Below, in pieces: positions 53,703-62,990 of a DNA stretch of 64,000 nucleotides. Location: contig NZ_SVEV01000005.1 in NCBI RefSeq assembly GCF_015057185.1, forward strand, positions 48,927 through 112,926. The letters are read 5' to 3'. The stretch comes from Pseudobutyrivibrio sp. (GTDB taxonomy: Bacteria; Bacillota; Clostridia; Lachnospirales; Lachnospiraceae). A model generated the notes under the pieces. It was not told the origin of the DNA, did no database searches, and saw only the letters and a program-made list of their open reading frames with translations. Numbering within the stretch: position 1 is the stretch's first letter; every line of letters begins with the position of its first letter. Position numbers and translations under genes: made by a program.

Positions 53703-54514
53703 ATAGTACCTCCTATTGACTGGCCCATAACTACTGGAGTTTCCTCCCCATTATTTGAAGCTGCAATGAGTTTTTCATCAATTCTAGCTACATTTTTGGG
53801 AATAAGAACTATAATTGTAGATCCGCCATACTCGAAATGTCCCTTTTCAGCACCTCTAAAAACACTTGCCTCACTTGGCTGTTCATTTACTATTCTGCCT
53901 ACAAGCATAGCGCCGACTTCCATCTGAACACATTTGCCAAATCTCTCTGTTTCAATGACTGTATACTGACGGCTGTTTTGAACAAAAACTGGCCCTGCTT
54001 CAAGAGCGATAGGCCTAACGGTATGATACACGCCCGGAATTACCACATCCTGCTTTTTTACTCCTGTTTCAAAATATCCATATCTATGATAATGATTAAC
54101 ACACAAGCGATAAACTAAACAATAGCCACCTTCAAAACTCTCAGCTAATTCATCATCCTGTAATAAATCCTTGATGGTAAAAATGCTTTGCTTTACAGGA
54201 AAAACTTTTCCTTCCTCGATAGGGATAACCTTTAACAATCCATCACATGGTGTAACCAAGTGTGATTCCTCTGTATCTATAGGTCTAAGCTCTGGCTTTA
54301 TTCGCCTACAAAAGAAATCGTTAAATGAACCTATATCATCTAAAATATAGTCATTTAAATCAATATTATTTTTCTTGGCAAAGGATTTAATAATAGACTT
54401 TGAAAATTTAGAGTCTAAAAGAAAACCTGAAAAATCAGAAACGGGTTTTGATATTAAGAGGCGAAGAAATATTCGCCCCATCTTTGTTTTATACAAAAAA
54501 TTTAATGTACTCAT
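53699..54514 (-). CDS. psd: Phosphatidylserine decarboxylase
   Basis: Converts phosphatidylserine to phosphatidylethanolamine. The 271 residues contain SFNDFFCRRIKPELRPID, CVNHYHRYGYFETG and the self-cleavage site FEYGGST at 227-233, where S232 becomes the pyruvoyl group (GGST instead of LGST, as in clostridial enzymes). It follows pssA with no gap, giving the complete two-step serine-to-ethanolamine phospholipid route. Confidence 0.95.
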   Translation of the reverse strand: MSTLNFLYKTKMGRIFLRLLISKPVSDFSGFLLDSKFSKSIIKSFAKKNNIDLNDYILDDIGSFNDFFCRRIKPELRPIDTEESHLVTPCDGLLKVIPIEEGKVFPVKQSIFTIKDLLQDDELAESFEGGYCLVYRLCVNHYHRYGYFETGVKKQDVVIPGVYHTVRPIALEAGPVFVQNSRQYTVIETERFGKCVQMEVGAMLVGRIVNEQPSEASVFRGAEKGHFEYGGSTIIVLIPKNVARIDEKLIAASNNGEETPVVMGQSIGGTI

Positions 54515-55207
54515 TTAACCAAATAGAATCAAAAGAACGCCAACTAACTCACATAAACCAATAACAATCATAGCTGCAAACTGTTTTTTGTTTGGCTTTG
54601 GAACCTTGAAATTTGCTACAAATAAAAGTCCCATAATAAATAACAACCAAAAATAAAAAATAGTAAGATCAACCTTGGCAATGAACCAGTGTAACACTAA
54701 TGTGAGAGGGAATACCAATGCTGCCGCTGTAACTGGCATACCAGTAAAGTATTCCTTACCTTTTATTTTAGCCTCTTCTGCTCTCTCATCCTCAGTAGAA
54801 TTAAAATATGCTAATCTAACTAATGCTGATAAAACATAAAACGCAGCAATAGAAATAAGCAAAAGCAATAAAGCAAAATTGTCTGGCTTTTCAACTCCAC
54901 GTCCAAGGTCAATAAGTCGACCACTGCATCTAAGCTGCGCCAAACCAATTGATGCTGGAAGCACACCGAAACAAATCAAATCTGATAATGAATCAATCTG
55001 TACTCCAAAACGTTTTTCAAAATCTGAACGGTTGCGCTTTGTACGTGCAACCTTGCCATCAAAACCATCAAGTAAACCAGAAATCATAAGGAACAATGTA
55101 CCACAATATGGGTGTCCTATTCCCGTAGTTGCAATAATAATTCCAATAACTCCTGATATTGTTGATAAATACGTCAAAACGACCGTATAATCATAAACTC
55201 CTATCAT
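54515..55207 (-). CDS. pssA: CDP-diacylglycerol-serine O-phosphatidyltransferase
   Basis: Membrane CDP-alcohol phosphatidyltransferase that forms phosphatidylserine. In 230 residues the family motif is complete: LLDGFDGKVARTKRNRSDF and GVQIDSLSDL give D47, D50, G51, A54, R55, G68, D72 and D76. About six membrane helices. Its start overlaps the end of the preceding flippase-like gene by 17 bases, and psd follows directly. Substrate is assigned by psd adjacency. Confidence 0.94.
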   Translation of the reverse strand: MIGVYDYTVVLTYLSTISGVIGIIIATTGIGHPYCGTLFLMISGLLDGFDGKVARTKRNRSDFEKRFGVQIDSLSDLICFGVLPASIGLAQLRCSGRLIDLGRGVEKPDNFALLLLLISIAAFYVLSALVRLAYFNSTEDERAEEAKIKGKEYFTGMPVTAAALVFPLTLVLHWFIAKVDLTIFYFWLLFIMGLLFVANFKVPKPNKKQFAAMIVIGLCELVGVLLILFG

Positions 55208-56237
55208 ATCTCTTCTTCCCTTTCATATAACCCACAAGTGTGATAAGTCCACTGAGAGTTACGCAAATATAAAAAGTAATACCGCGGCTAATCATATCTA
55301 ACTCAAAGGCTGCACCCTTGGTCATGATACTAGAAAATCCATCAATCATAAGGTAATCCGCAATACCCATTGCCCCTGGTATTGGAACGAAATTATAGCC
55401 AATCGTAATGAGACACTGCTTAAAGAACAATGTCATGAAATGACTACCATTTCCAGTCAATCCAATATAAACCAACGAAGGCACAATTAATTGACAAGAA
55501 CGCTGAACAACATTCCAGAAAAATGCCTTGAGCATAATTGATGATTTGCCAGCCATTAACTGCGAACAGTTATCATAATCATCTTGGATTTTGTTAAGCT
55601 TTTCTATTTTATGATCTAGCCTATGTACTAGCTTTTTCTTATGTAAATACCTAAGAAAGTTTCTTAGAACATCAAATACTTTGTCTCCGCTGCGAAGTAC
55701 AATTAAAAAGAATATTATTAAAAGAGTCAATCCTATGAAGCCTGCGCCAATAAAGATTTTTGAAGTCAGCCTAAATTCAAAAAACATATGTGGCGAAACT
55801 ATCACAGCTATCATGCCAAGGAAAATAATGGCAGCTGTGTACATCATTAAATTAAGAACCAGCGTAGCAGAAGCTACTCCCACAGGTATCCCATCTTTGA
55901 GCATAAAAAATGCACTGGCAGGTTGACCACCAGTAGCTGATGGAGTAATGGCAGAAAAATAAATATCTGACGTACTATACAAAAAGCCTCTGGATAAACT
56001 GGTTTTAAAGGATATTTCTTTTAATATGGAACAGATAGCAACTGCTTCAAAAAAAACAAATAATACTGCAGAAATCATAGATGCGATTACCCATTTTTTG
56101 TCTGCTCCATCCACTATCTGAAGCAATTTTGCCAGAGACATATCCTCGCTCTGCTTTAAAACTGCCCAAATTGTGAGTCCAGCAAGAAACAAAGAAAATA
56201 TCATCCAGAATACTTTCTTTTTTTGTGAACTGTTCAT
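55191..56237 (-). CDS. Lysylphosphatidylglycerol synthase TM-region/YbhN-type membrane protein
   Basis: A 348-residue membrane protein of the LPG-synthase transmembrane (UPF0104) family, with about eight helices. It has the family blocks ITPSATGGQPASAFFML (about 96-112) and YNFVPIPGAMGIADYL near 285-300. It has no C-terminal LPG synthase catalytic domain, so it cannot aminoacylate lipids by itself; a lipid flippase role is possible. It overlaps pssA by 17 bases, tying it to phospholipid synthesis. Confidence 0.85.
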   Translation of the reverse strand: MNSSQKKKVFWMIFSLFLAGLTIWAVLKQSEDMSLAKLLQIVDGADKKWVIASMISAVLFVFFEAVAICSILKEISFKTSLSRGFLYSTSDIYFSAITPSATGGQPASAFFMLKDGIPVGVASATLVLNLMMYTAAIIFLGMIAVIVSPHMFFEFRLTSKIFIGAGFIGLTLLIIFFLIVLRSGDKVFDVLRNFLRYLHKKKLVHRLDHKIEKLNKIQDDYDNCSQLMAGKSSIMLKAFFWNVVQRSCQLIVPSLVYIGLTGNGSHFMTLFFKQCLITIGYNFVPIPGAMGIADYLMIDGFSSIMTKGAAFELDMISRGITFYICVTLSGLITLVGYMKGKKRYDRSL

Positions 56238-56299
56238 TAAAAATCTAATTCCTCTTGTTTACCTTTTTAACACATAATTACCATAATTATATACAATCT

Positions 56300-57379
56300 C
56301 TAGTCGGGTAACAAGCCTGCTTTTATAATTCCTCCCCCAAGGACAACATCTCCGTCGTAAAATACAGCAGACTGCCCTGGAGTAATTGCTCTTTGAGGCT
56401 CGTCGAAGGTTATTTTTGCTTTTGTATCGCCAATTCTCTCCACTGTGCAAGGCTGCTCTGTCATTCTGTATCTGACCTTTGCTTTACACTGAAATTTATC
56501 AGCCTGAGCATCTGGATTTATCCAGTTAATATCCTCTACATAAACCTCTTTTGAAAACAGGTCTTCATTTTTACCTAAAACAACTCTATTGTTTTCCATA
56601 TCAAGCTTAGTAACGTATAAAGGATATGCGGCCGAAATTCCAAGTCCCTTTCGCTGTCCAATTGTATAGCTTATGACGCCCTTATGCTGGCCTAAAACAT
56701 TACCTTGTGCATCAACAAAATCTCCAGGAGCGTATTCCTTTCCAGTAAAGCGTTTAATGGCAGAAACATAATCCCCATCAGGAACAAAGCAGATATCCTG
56801 ACTATCAGGCTTGTTAGCATTAATAAAATCATTGCTTTCTGCAATTTTTCTAACCTCATCCTTGCTAAGCTCTCCCAGTGGGAAATCAGTATGGGCAAGC
56901 TCCTCCTGAGTCATTGCATAAAGCACATAAGACTGATCCTTATTATCATCAAGTCCCTTTAAAAGCTGGTATCCATTATCGCATTTACGAATTCTTGCAT
57001 AATGGCCAGTAACAACCTTGTCGCATCCAAGCTCCAAAGCCCTTCTATACAATTCGCTAAACTTCATATGCTTGTTGCACTGAATACATGGATTTGGAGT
57101 CATACCATTTTCATAGCAATCTATAAAATTTCCTATTACAGTTTCTCTAAATTTATCCTGAAAATTAAATGTATAATGTGGCATGCCAAGTCTTCTAGCA
57201 ACCGACTTTGCATCCTCCACATCATCTAAGGAACAACATGTATTTGAGGCATCACAGGCAATGTCCTCATTTGCATAAAGCTTCATTGTACAGCCTATGC
57301 AATCGTATCCTTTTTCCTTCATTAATAGAGCCGAAACACTACTGTCCACGCCTCCACTCATAGCTATAAGAGCCTTCAT
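56300..57379 (-). CDS. mnmA: tRNA-specific 2-thiouridylase MnmA
   Basis: Thiolates U34 of tRNA-Lys, Glu and Gln. The 359 residues contain the ATP-binding PP-loop SGGVDSS (8-14), the catalytic cysteines C101 (NPCIQCN) and C197 (SQDICFVPDG), and VTGHYARI. Its sulfur comes from the NifS/IscS desulfurase encoded 3.5 kb away. It lies 16 bases after the HD-domain gene and 62 bases before the flippase-like gene. Confidence 0.96.
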   Translation of the reverse strand: MKALIAMSGGVDSSVSALLMKEKGYDCIGCTMKLYANEDIACDASNTCCSLDDVEDAKSVARRLGMPHYTFNFQDKFRETVIGNFIDCYENGMTPNPCIQCNKHMKFSELYRRALELGCDKVVTGHYARIRKCDNGYQLLKGLDDNKDQSYVLYAMTQEELAHTDFPLGELSKDEVRKIAESNDFINANKPDSQDICFVPDGDYVSAIKRFTGKEYAPGDFVDAQGNVLGQHKGVISYTIGQRKGLGISAAYPLYVTKLDMENNRVVLGKNEDLFSKEVYVEDINWINPDAQADKFQCKAKVRYRMTEQPCTVERIGDTKAKITFDEPQRAITPGQSAVFYDGDVVLGGGIIKAGLLPD

Positions 57380-57395
57380 ATATAAACCTCTTTCT

Positions 57396-57989
57396 CTACT
57401 CTGGCTTGATATTGCCGTTTTCTATGTTTTCTTTGATTATTTTGTCTGTTACCTGGTCAAAAAGTTTTTCTGATCCGAGTTTTGTTTTGCTTTGGCGCCC
57501 ATAAACCATAGATAAACAAACCTGATGCTGTCTCCAGTCAGCTCCACCATTGCTATTATTAAGCATAAGTGGCTGAAGATTATCCATTGCATGAGCAAAT
57601 TTTGATTCAGCTGTCTCATAAGCTTCGAACTCATCAAAGAGTCCAATCAACTCTTCTTTTTGATCCTCAGGCAAAATAGAAAAAATTCGCTCCTTTGCTG
57701 CATCCTCTCTTGCCTTTTGAGTTTTTAGATTTTCAGCATCATATGCATAGGTATCCCCAGCGTCAATTTCAACTATATCATGAATCAAACACATAAGCAT
57801 TACCTTTGCTATATCTATTTCTTCATTTGAATACTCTCTGAGTAAATAAGCCATAATACTCATGTGCCAGGCATGCTCAGCGTCGTTCTCATTCCTACCG
57901 TGCCCTGATAAATGTGTTTGTCGAAAAATATTTTTTTCCTTATCTATTTCAAGGGCAAAATCCATTTGCCTTTTTAATCTTTCATCCAT
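57396..57989 (-). CDS. HD-domain phosphohydrolase (YfbR/HDDC2-type)
   Basis: A 197-residue metal-dependent phosphohydrolase, probably a 5'-deoxynucleotidase-like enzyme. The HD signature is split as in the YfbR/HDDC2 group: NDAEHAWHMSIMAYLL, CLIHDIVEIDAGDTYAYD and a later SKFAHAMDNLQP with the final Asp. It is the first gene of the mnmA-pssA-psd operon. Substrate unknown. Confidence 0.88.
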   Translation of the reverse strand: MDERLKRQMDFALEIDKEKNIFRQTHLSGHGRNENDAEHAWHMSIMAYLLREYSNEEIDIAKVMLMCLIHDIVEIDAGDTYAYDAENLKTQKAREDAAKERIFSILPEDQKEELIGLFDEFEAYETAESKFAHAMDNLQPLMLNNSNGGADWRQHQVCLSMVYGRQSKTKLGSEKLFDQVTDKIIKENIENGNIKPE

Positions 57990-58123
57990 CGATTTTCACC
58001 TCATATCATAATAATACCAGTGGCTCAATTATTGCACATAATTTATTATATGGCAAAGCTTGATTATTTAGATAAATTGTATATGATTAATTGTATGCAA
58101 TTAATTGTTTGAGGAGGTTCATT

Positions 58124-58516
58124 ATGCAAGAAGTTTGTGAGTTTCTTAAGAAATGTGGTACTTATTATTTAGCAACAGCTGAGGGAGATCAGCCAAGAGT
58201 TCGTCCTTTCGGTACAGCTAACATCTTTGATGGCAAGCTCTATATTCAGACTGGAAAGACAAAAGAGGTATCAAAGCAGATTCAGAAGAATCCTAAGGTT
58301 GAAATCTGTGGTATGGCTGAGGGAAAATGGATTAGAGTTGCTGGAGAGCTTGTTCGCGATGACCGCATTGAGGCTAAACAGAGCATGCTTGATGCTCATC
58401 CTTCACTTAAAAACATGTATTCAGCAGAGGATGATAACACTGAGGTTCTTTACTTCAAGAACGCTACAGCAACTATTTCATCATTTACTGAAGCACCTCG
58501 TACAATTACATTCTAA
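58124..58516 (+). CDS. Pyridoxamine-5'-phosphate-oxidase-fold FMN-binding protein
   Basis: A 130-residue flavin-binding split-barrel protein, start at 58124 with GAGGAGG upstream. CGTYYLATAEGDQPRVRPFGTANI, FDGKLYIQTGKTKEVSKQIQKNPKVEIC and the short C-terminal half fit the small PNPOx-like family, which reduces quinones or F420/FMN-linked substrates rather than making PLP. Cytoplasmic, monocistronic. A GATGGCA/TGCCATC hairpin (58533-58550) follows, without a strong T-run. Confidence 0.85.
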   Translation: MQEVCEFLKKCGTYYLATAEGDQPRVRPFGTANIFDGKLYIQTGKTKEVSKQIQKNPKVEICGMAEGKWIRVAGELVRDDRIEAKQSMLDAHPSLKNMYSAEDDNTEVLYFKNATATISSFTEAPRTITF

Positions 58517-58608
58517 AGACAATTTGGGGATGGCATATTTGCCATCCTCTTATATTATCACTATAATTACTGTCAAAAGATTTTTACTGGAAAGGATATT
58601 GACAACAT

Positions 58609-59475
58609 ATGAAGCACTCAAACAGTATAAAAGGAATAATATTCATTTTACTTGCAGCCTTTGGCTTTTCTCTAATGACATTTTTTGTTCGTATCTCTGG
58701 AGATTTGCCAACCATGCAAAAAGCCTTCTTTCGAAATGCAATTGCACTTGTTGTAGCTTTCGCTATTCTTTTACGTTCACATGAAAAATTCGTCATAGGA
58801 AAAGGAAACAGACTTGATATGTTCTGCAGATGTTTCGCTGGAACCCTTGGCCTTCTTGCTAATTTCTATGCCATTGACCACTTGGGAATTGCCGACGCAA
58901 ATATGTTGAACAAGCTCTCTCCTTTTTTCGCGATTCTCTTATCTATTATAATATTGAAAGAAATACCAAATCAATTTGACATATTTACAACAATAATTGC
59001 CTTTATCGGAGCGCTGTTTATCATACGTCCATCAGGTAATTTTTCTGCAGTATTACCAGCATTACTAGGACTCTTCGGTGGATTTGGAGCAGGCACTGCC
59101 TATGTATTTGTTAGAAAAATGGGTAAAAACGGAGTTAAGGCACCTGTTATAGTAATGTGCTTTTCTCTTTTCTCATGCCTCTTAACACTACCTTATTTAA
59201 TAACCAATTATGTTCCTATGACAGCTTATCAGTGGGGCTGCCTATTAATGGCTGGTATTGCTGCATCATTAGGACAATTTTCAATAACCAATGCCTACAA
59301 ATATGCTCCTGCAAAGGATATATCTGTGTTTGACTACACTCAGGTAATCTTTGCTGCTCTCCTTGGCATTTTCTTCCTAGGAGAGGTTCCAGTGTCACTT
59401 AGTATAGTTGGATACGCCATAATCATTTGTGTAGCCATTATTAGATGGAATAAAAATAGAAAGGTGGACTTCTAG
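58609..59475 (+). CDS. EamA/DMT-family transporter
   Basis: A 288-residue protein with ten hydrophobic helices in two EamA repeats (ILLAAFGFSLMTFFVRISG near the start; GPSGN-type boundary near 135; TQVIFAALLGIFFLGEVPVSL near the end). Members export metabolites or amino acids; no substrate can be named. The start ATG has GGAAAGGA upstream. Its stop codon lies inside the stem of the following terminator. Confidence 0.9.
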   Translation: MKHSNSIKGIIFILLAAFGFSLMTFFVRISGDLPTMQKAFFRNAIALVVAFAILLRSHEKFVIGKGNRLDMFCRCFAGTLGLLANFYAIDHLGIADANMLNKLSPFFAILLSIIILKEIPNQFDIFTTIIAFIGALFIIRPSGNFSAVLPALLGLFGGFGAGTAYVFVRKMGKNGVKAPVIVMCFSLFSCLLTLPYLITNYVPMTAYQWGCLLMAGIAASLGQFSITNAYKYAPAKDISVFDYTQVIFAALLGIFFLGEVPVSLSIVGYAIIICVAIIRWNKNRKVDF

Positions 59476-59487
59476 TCCACCTTTTAT
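59460..59487. terminator. Bidirectional terminator between converging genes
   Basis: Stem AAGGTGGACT/AGTCCACCTT with a 2-base loop, followed by TTATTTA. It overlaps the stop codon of the transporter gene and abuts the stop of the convergent gene, with A-rich sequence on the other side. Confidence 0.82.
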
Positions 59488-59954
59488 TTATGCTCTATTC
59501 TCTTCATCCTGTCATCTAATTCATGATAAACAGGAGTTAATGGCCATGGCATCAGCTTTATGTATTCACTGTCATTTATATCTAGGCTTTCTAGCCAGCT
59601 TGTAAACTCATCAGTATTTTTATATAGTTTAACGCCATAGTCACATTTAACGTATTTACGTTTTGAGTTATCTATTTGTTCAGCTACTCTTCTAAAGCTA
59701 ATTCGTCCAAACTCATCCTGTTCTTTTACAAAAGACACCTTTTCATGGACAGGCTTTGGCTCCTCAATGGAAATCTTCCCTGTGTTTAAGAAATGCTCCC
59801 ACATAACCTCTGCTATTTTTTTCTTTGAGATAGGATAATTCAGCTGGGCTTCTATTTGACTAATAGAATATCCCAAATCCGCCAAATGCCTAATGGCACC
59901 ACCGACTGCTGCATCATTTATAAAATTACCTAAGGCTTTGTTAAACTCTTTCAA
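59484..59954 (-). CDS. Hypothetical protein downstream of cbiL, possible HTH
   Basis: A 156-residue soluble protein I do not recognise. The N-terminal part (ALGNFINDAAVGGAIRHLADLGYSISQIEAQLNYPISKKKIAEVM) looks like a helix-turn-helix unit; the C-terminal part ends MPWPLTPVYHELDDRMKRIEHK. It starts 16 bases after the cbiL stop and is probably cotranscribed with it. It has no membrane segment or signal. A regulatory role in cobalamin or nucleic-acid binding is only a guess. Confidence 0.6.
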   Translation of the reverse strand: MKEFNKALGNFINDAAVGGAIRHLADLGYSISQIEAQLNYPISKKKIAEVMWEHFLNTGKISIEEPKPVHEKVSFVKEQDEFGRISFRRVAEQIDNSKRKYVKCDYGVKLYKNTDEFTSWLESLDINDSEYIKLMPWPLTPVYHELDDRMKRIEHK

Positions 59955-59970
59955 TACTTTTTCCTATTGT

Positions 59971-60669
59971 TTATTTACATTCTTTCACAATAATAGTCAT
60001 CATATATCTAGAATTGTCAGGAATAGCCATTGCACTGTTGAATATTTTTTCCGTCTCCATGCCACAGTCTATTACCGCATATACGTTAATTTTTCCTTCA
60101 GCCTCCAGCTCAACCAGCTTTTCTTTTATCTGAGCAATATTCCTACCGCTCTTCATTATTATTTTGGTGCCAGAAAGCTTCAAGTCATCATCAAGATTCT
60201 TCTGACCTGAAATGATATGAATATCCTCGTCACCTTCTGCCAAAACCATACCCAATGAAGCAGCTGACCCACAAAAAGCAGTAATGCCATTTATAACCTC
60301 AACTTCTATTCCGTCCTTCTTGGCGTACTTCATTATGTATCCAAAGGTTGAATAGACAGTTGGATCTCCGATGGTCAAAAAGCATAAATCAAATCCATCA
60401 ACTAGCAATTTTCGATACTTCTGATAAAAATCACTATGAAGTCTTTCAAGCTCAGCTTCATCCTTTGTCATTTCAAAATCTAAGCTAATTATCTTTTTGT
60501 ATTTCAGTTCTGGTACTGCTGGCAAAGCAATCTGGTATGCTCTACATTGTTCCTTATCAGCTCTAGGAAGGCAAATAATATCTGCCTCCTTAAGGGTCCT
60601 AACAGCTTTCAACGTCAATAATTCTGAATCTCCTGGACCAACGCCTACTCCATATAATATTCCTGCCAT
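59971..60669 (-). CDS. cbiL: Precorrin-2/cobalt-factor-II C20-methyltransferase
   Basis: Tetrapyrrole methylase of the anaerobic cobalamin pathway. The 232 residues contain GVGVGPGDSELLTLKAVRTL (7-26) and TIGDPTVYSTFGYIMKYA (about 110-127), which mark the CbiL/CobI group within this superfamily, and ITAFCGSAASLGM. It is isolated from the other cbi genes here; cbiB is 50 kb away. A YbjQ-type gene lies 36 bases upstream and an unknown gene follows. Scattered cobalamin genes are common in this clade. Confidence 0.9.
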   Translation of the reverse strand: MAGILYGVGVGPGDSELLTLKAVRTLKEADIICLPRADKEQCRAYQIALPAVPELKYKKIISLDFEMTKDEAELERLHSDFYQKYRKLLVDGFDLCFLTIGDPTVYSTFGYIMKYAKKDGIEVEVINGITAFCGSAASLGMVLAEGDEDIHIISGQKNLDDDLKLSGTKIIMKSGRNIAQIKEKLVELEAEGKINVYAVIDCGMETEKIFNSAMAIPDNSRYMMTIIVKECK

Positions 60670-60705
60670 AACTTATCCTCTATCCATTCTGTCATCAATT
60701 TAATC

Positions 60706-61017
60706 TTAAATGAACTTTACTGCAGTTCCATAAGCCAAAATCTCTGCTGCGCCCTGCATTACAGATGATGATGAATATCTAATTCCTATAATTGCATCTG
60801 CACCAAGCTGCTCAGCCTCATCAACCATTCTCTTTGTGGCAATCTGTCTAGCCTCTATAAGCATATCTGTATAACCCTTTATTTCTCCACCTACAAGAGT
60901 TTTCATGCCTGCCATAAAATCCTTACCAAAGTTCTTTGACTGAACAATGGTACCCTTTACTAATCCTACTACCTCGTAGTTTTGTCCTGGAATTGTTTCA
61001 ATATTTAATAATTTCAT
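60706..61017 (-). CDS. YbjQ family putative heavy-metal-binding protein
   Basis: A 103-residue protein of the YbjQ (UPF0145/DUF74) family. Start at 61017 (MKLLNIETIPGQNYEV), because GGGAGG lies eight bases upstream. VGLVKGTIVQSKNFGKDFMAGMKTLVGGEIKGYT and RMVDEAEQLGADAIIGIRY are the family signatures; the protein forms a pentameric ring in known structures. Role unknown. It precedes cbiL by 36 bases. Confidence 0.88.
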   Translation of the reverse strand: MKLLNIETIPGQNYEVVGLVKGTIVQSKNFGKDFMAGMKTLVGGEIKGYTDMLIEARQIATKRMVDEAEQLGADAIIGIRYSSSSVMQGAAEILAYGTAVKFI

Positions 61018-61163
61018 AATGCTACCTCCCATTGTCTATTTTTATTAGTTACTAATACTTGTCTGGTTATAACCATTCTTATGAAGTTCTTGATTTTATA
61101 CCCCACAAGATTACTTTTATATATTATTGCCTACATGGCCTACTTTCGCAATAGCTAGTATAG

Positions 61164-61194
61164 AAAAAAGGATACAGCAAAAGCTGTACCCTTT
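61164..61194 (-). terminator. Terminator of the Ser/Thr-tailed secreted protein gene
   Basis: Stem AAAGGGTACAGC/GCTGTATCCTTT with one G-T/A-C variation and a TTTT loop, followed on the minus strand by TTTTTT. It lies just after the stop at 61207. Confidence 0.9.
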
Positions 61195-61206
61195 AGAATT
61201 TAATTA

Positions 61207-62625
61207 TTAATTGTTTGTAGAGTCTGTACCTTCATTTGATGAAGTATTATCTGTTACTTCAGTAGATGAAGTGTTCTCTGCAGAAGTAGTGTTGTCTGTT
61301 ACCTCTGAAGTTCCTTCTGAAGCTGCTTCTGTAGTTGAAGTTGTTTCTGTGTTTGTGCTATTTGATGTTGTATTATCTGTGCTTGTTGTAGTCTCTACAG
61401 ATGTATTAACTGTGCTCTCCTCATTATTATTCTGTGTTGAATAATAATCAATTCTATGCTCTCGATATAAAGCATACTGATTATTCTCATTATAAATACC
61501 TGTTGCAAGAATAAATCCATTTTCATCAGAATCAATGATGCCTACTGAAATAGTATATGGTGTCTCTGATGTACCTTCTGAATCAATACAAATATTATAG
61601 TTTCCATCTTCAGAACTAATGATTTCATCATACATATATACTGTTCGTACAACTTCTGGATCGAAGTATGAAGAATTTTTTCTTAGCTGCTCAACCACAT
61701 CATTAAATGCAACACCGGCATCTGTAGCTCCAAGATATTCCTCACCATATTCATCAACACCATACAAAAGATATACTTTTACATAGCCTAGCTGATCTTC
61801 ACTATTATAGTTTCCAATCTCTAGTTCTGTACCACTAGAGAGATTTTCACCATTTCTATCCCAATATGTATATCTTACGTTATAAGCATCACCAGTATAA
61901 TCAACCCATAAATAGTAATGACAACCATCAGCCTGAATCTCTCTAACTTTTGTTAAGCCCTTACATAATTCCATTGCCTGAGAATCACCCTTAGGTGTTA
62001 TTACTACAACAGCATCTGAATTTGAACTAGCCATTGCAGCACCTTTATTTTTTGACGCTGCGACCAATGATGTTGTGAGAGATCTCTGAACATCAGCATA
62101 ATTAGAAATTCCTAAAATATTTGCAACGATATATGCATCAGGTGTAATCTTTACACTTTCATCAAATAGTGCTGTAACAGTGATTCCTGCATTAGCACAT
62201 GCCTCTAGTGTAGTTATATCGCGCCCTTCCTTTGAACCAATTAATGCATAGTGCATATAATAGTTTAAAATAGGATTTGGTTTATCTGAAAAATCTAAAT
62301 CTGTATAAGCTGATGCATATGCTGCAGGATCAAAATTAGGATTACATGTTCTTCCTTCATAAATTCCACATTTATAAAAATGCTCAAATAAAGTCTGATA
62401 ATCATCTCCAAGAGCTTCCACTAATTCTGGATTCTGAGCCTTGTAGTATTCAAAGTCAAACATGCTTTCAATAATAGGGATTGCTTCATTTGGCATGTAG
62501 CAATATTCTACCATACTTGGATCTCCAGCCTGTGTCAGACCTGCCGCCTCAGCTGTATTTGATGTTGCAATTGTTGTACCTGCAACTACCATAGCCATTA
62601 ATGCCATTACTAATTTCTTTTTCAT
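61207..62625 (-). CDS. Secreted surface protein with YxxxNP-type repeats and Ser/Thr tail
   Basis: A 472-residue exported protein with a signal peptide (MKKKLVMALMAMVVAGTTIA, cleavage near AEA-A). Two related repeats lie at about 56-92 and 98-136: FDFEYYKAQNPELVEALGDD...HFYKCGIYEGR and FDPAAYASAYTDLDFSD...HYALIGSKEGRD, a module seen in clostridial cell-surface proteins. A central domain to about 390 follows. The last 80 residues are nearly only Ser, Thr, Glu, Asn and Asp, like a stalk or an O-glycosylated tail; no LPXTG or membrane anchor is present. Monocistronic with its own promoter and terminator. Function unknown. Confidence 0.7.
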   Translation of the reverse strand: MKKKLVMALMAMVVAGTTIATSNTAEAAGLTQAGDPSMVEYCYMPNEAIPIIESMFDFEYYKAQNPELVEALGDDYQTLFEHFYKCGIYEGRTCNPNFDPAAYASAYTDLDFSDKPNPILNYYMHYALIGSKEGRDITTLEACANAGITVTALFDESVKITPDAYIVANILGISNYADVQRSLTTSLVAASKNKGAAMASSNSDAVVVITPKGDSQAMELCKGLTKVREIQADGCHYYLWVDYTGDAYNVRYTYWDRNGENLSSGTELEIGNYNSEDQLGYVKVYLLYGVDEYGEEYLGATDAGVAFNDVVEQLRKNSSYFDPEVVRTVYMYDEIISSEDGNYNICIDSEGTSETPYTISVGIIDSDENGFILATGIYNENNQYALYREHRIDYYSTQNNNEESTVNTSVETTTSTDNTTSNSTNTETTSTTEAASEGTSEVTDNTTSAENTSSTEVTDNTSSNEGTDSTNN

Positions 62626-62990
62626 TATCGTTCCTTTCGTTATAAAATATTAAATAATAATCAACCGTTCAAAATTATATATCTTTTCTCTTGTTTTTGT
62701 CAATATATTTATTAATAACTCTGCATTACTCCATCTTTTTATAACGCTTTTTACTTAACGGACGGAATCATAGGTTAATAAAACAATTTCATTATCTCAG
62801 ACTAACAAAATATCATACATCACAAGTATTTTGCGATATCCCAATTACAAATACAAAATTCAACTCTCAATATAGCCTCATACTCCACTATCTATCAGAA
62901 TCCCTGTGGATTATTACACAGTCATTGTGCTAATATTAGAATGGTTTGATGCAAATTATGATGAAATCAAATTTTTTAAGGGAGGTTTTT
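62626..62990. other. Divergent intergenic region, 365 bases
   Basis: AT-rich. It holds the promoter of the secreted-protein gene at 62674-62703 on the minus strand (TTGACA, 18-base spacer, TATAAT) and the ribosome binding site GGGAGG of the aldo/keto reductase at its right end. No structured RNA or small open frame with a ribosome binding site is visible. Confidence 0.7.

Noticed and set aside
58533..58556. Strong terminator after the FMN-binding protein gene
   Set aside because: The GATGGCA/TGCCATC hairpin is real, but the following sequence (CTCTTATATTA) is a poor T-tract, so it is only noted under the gene.
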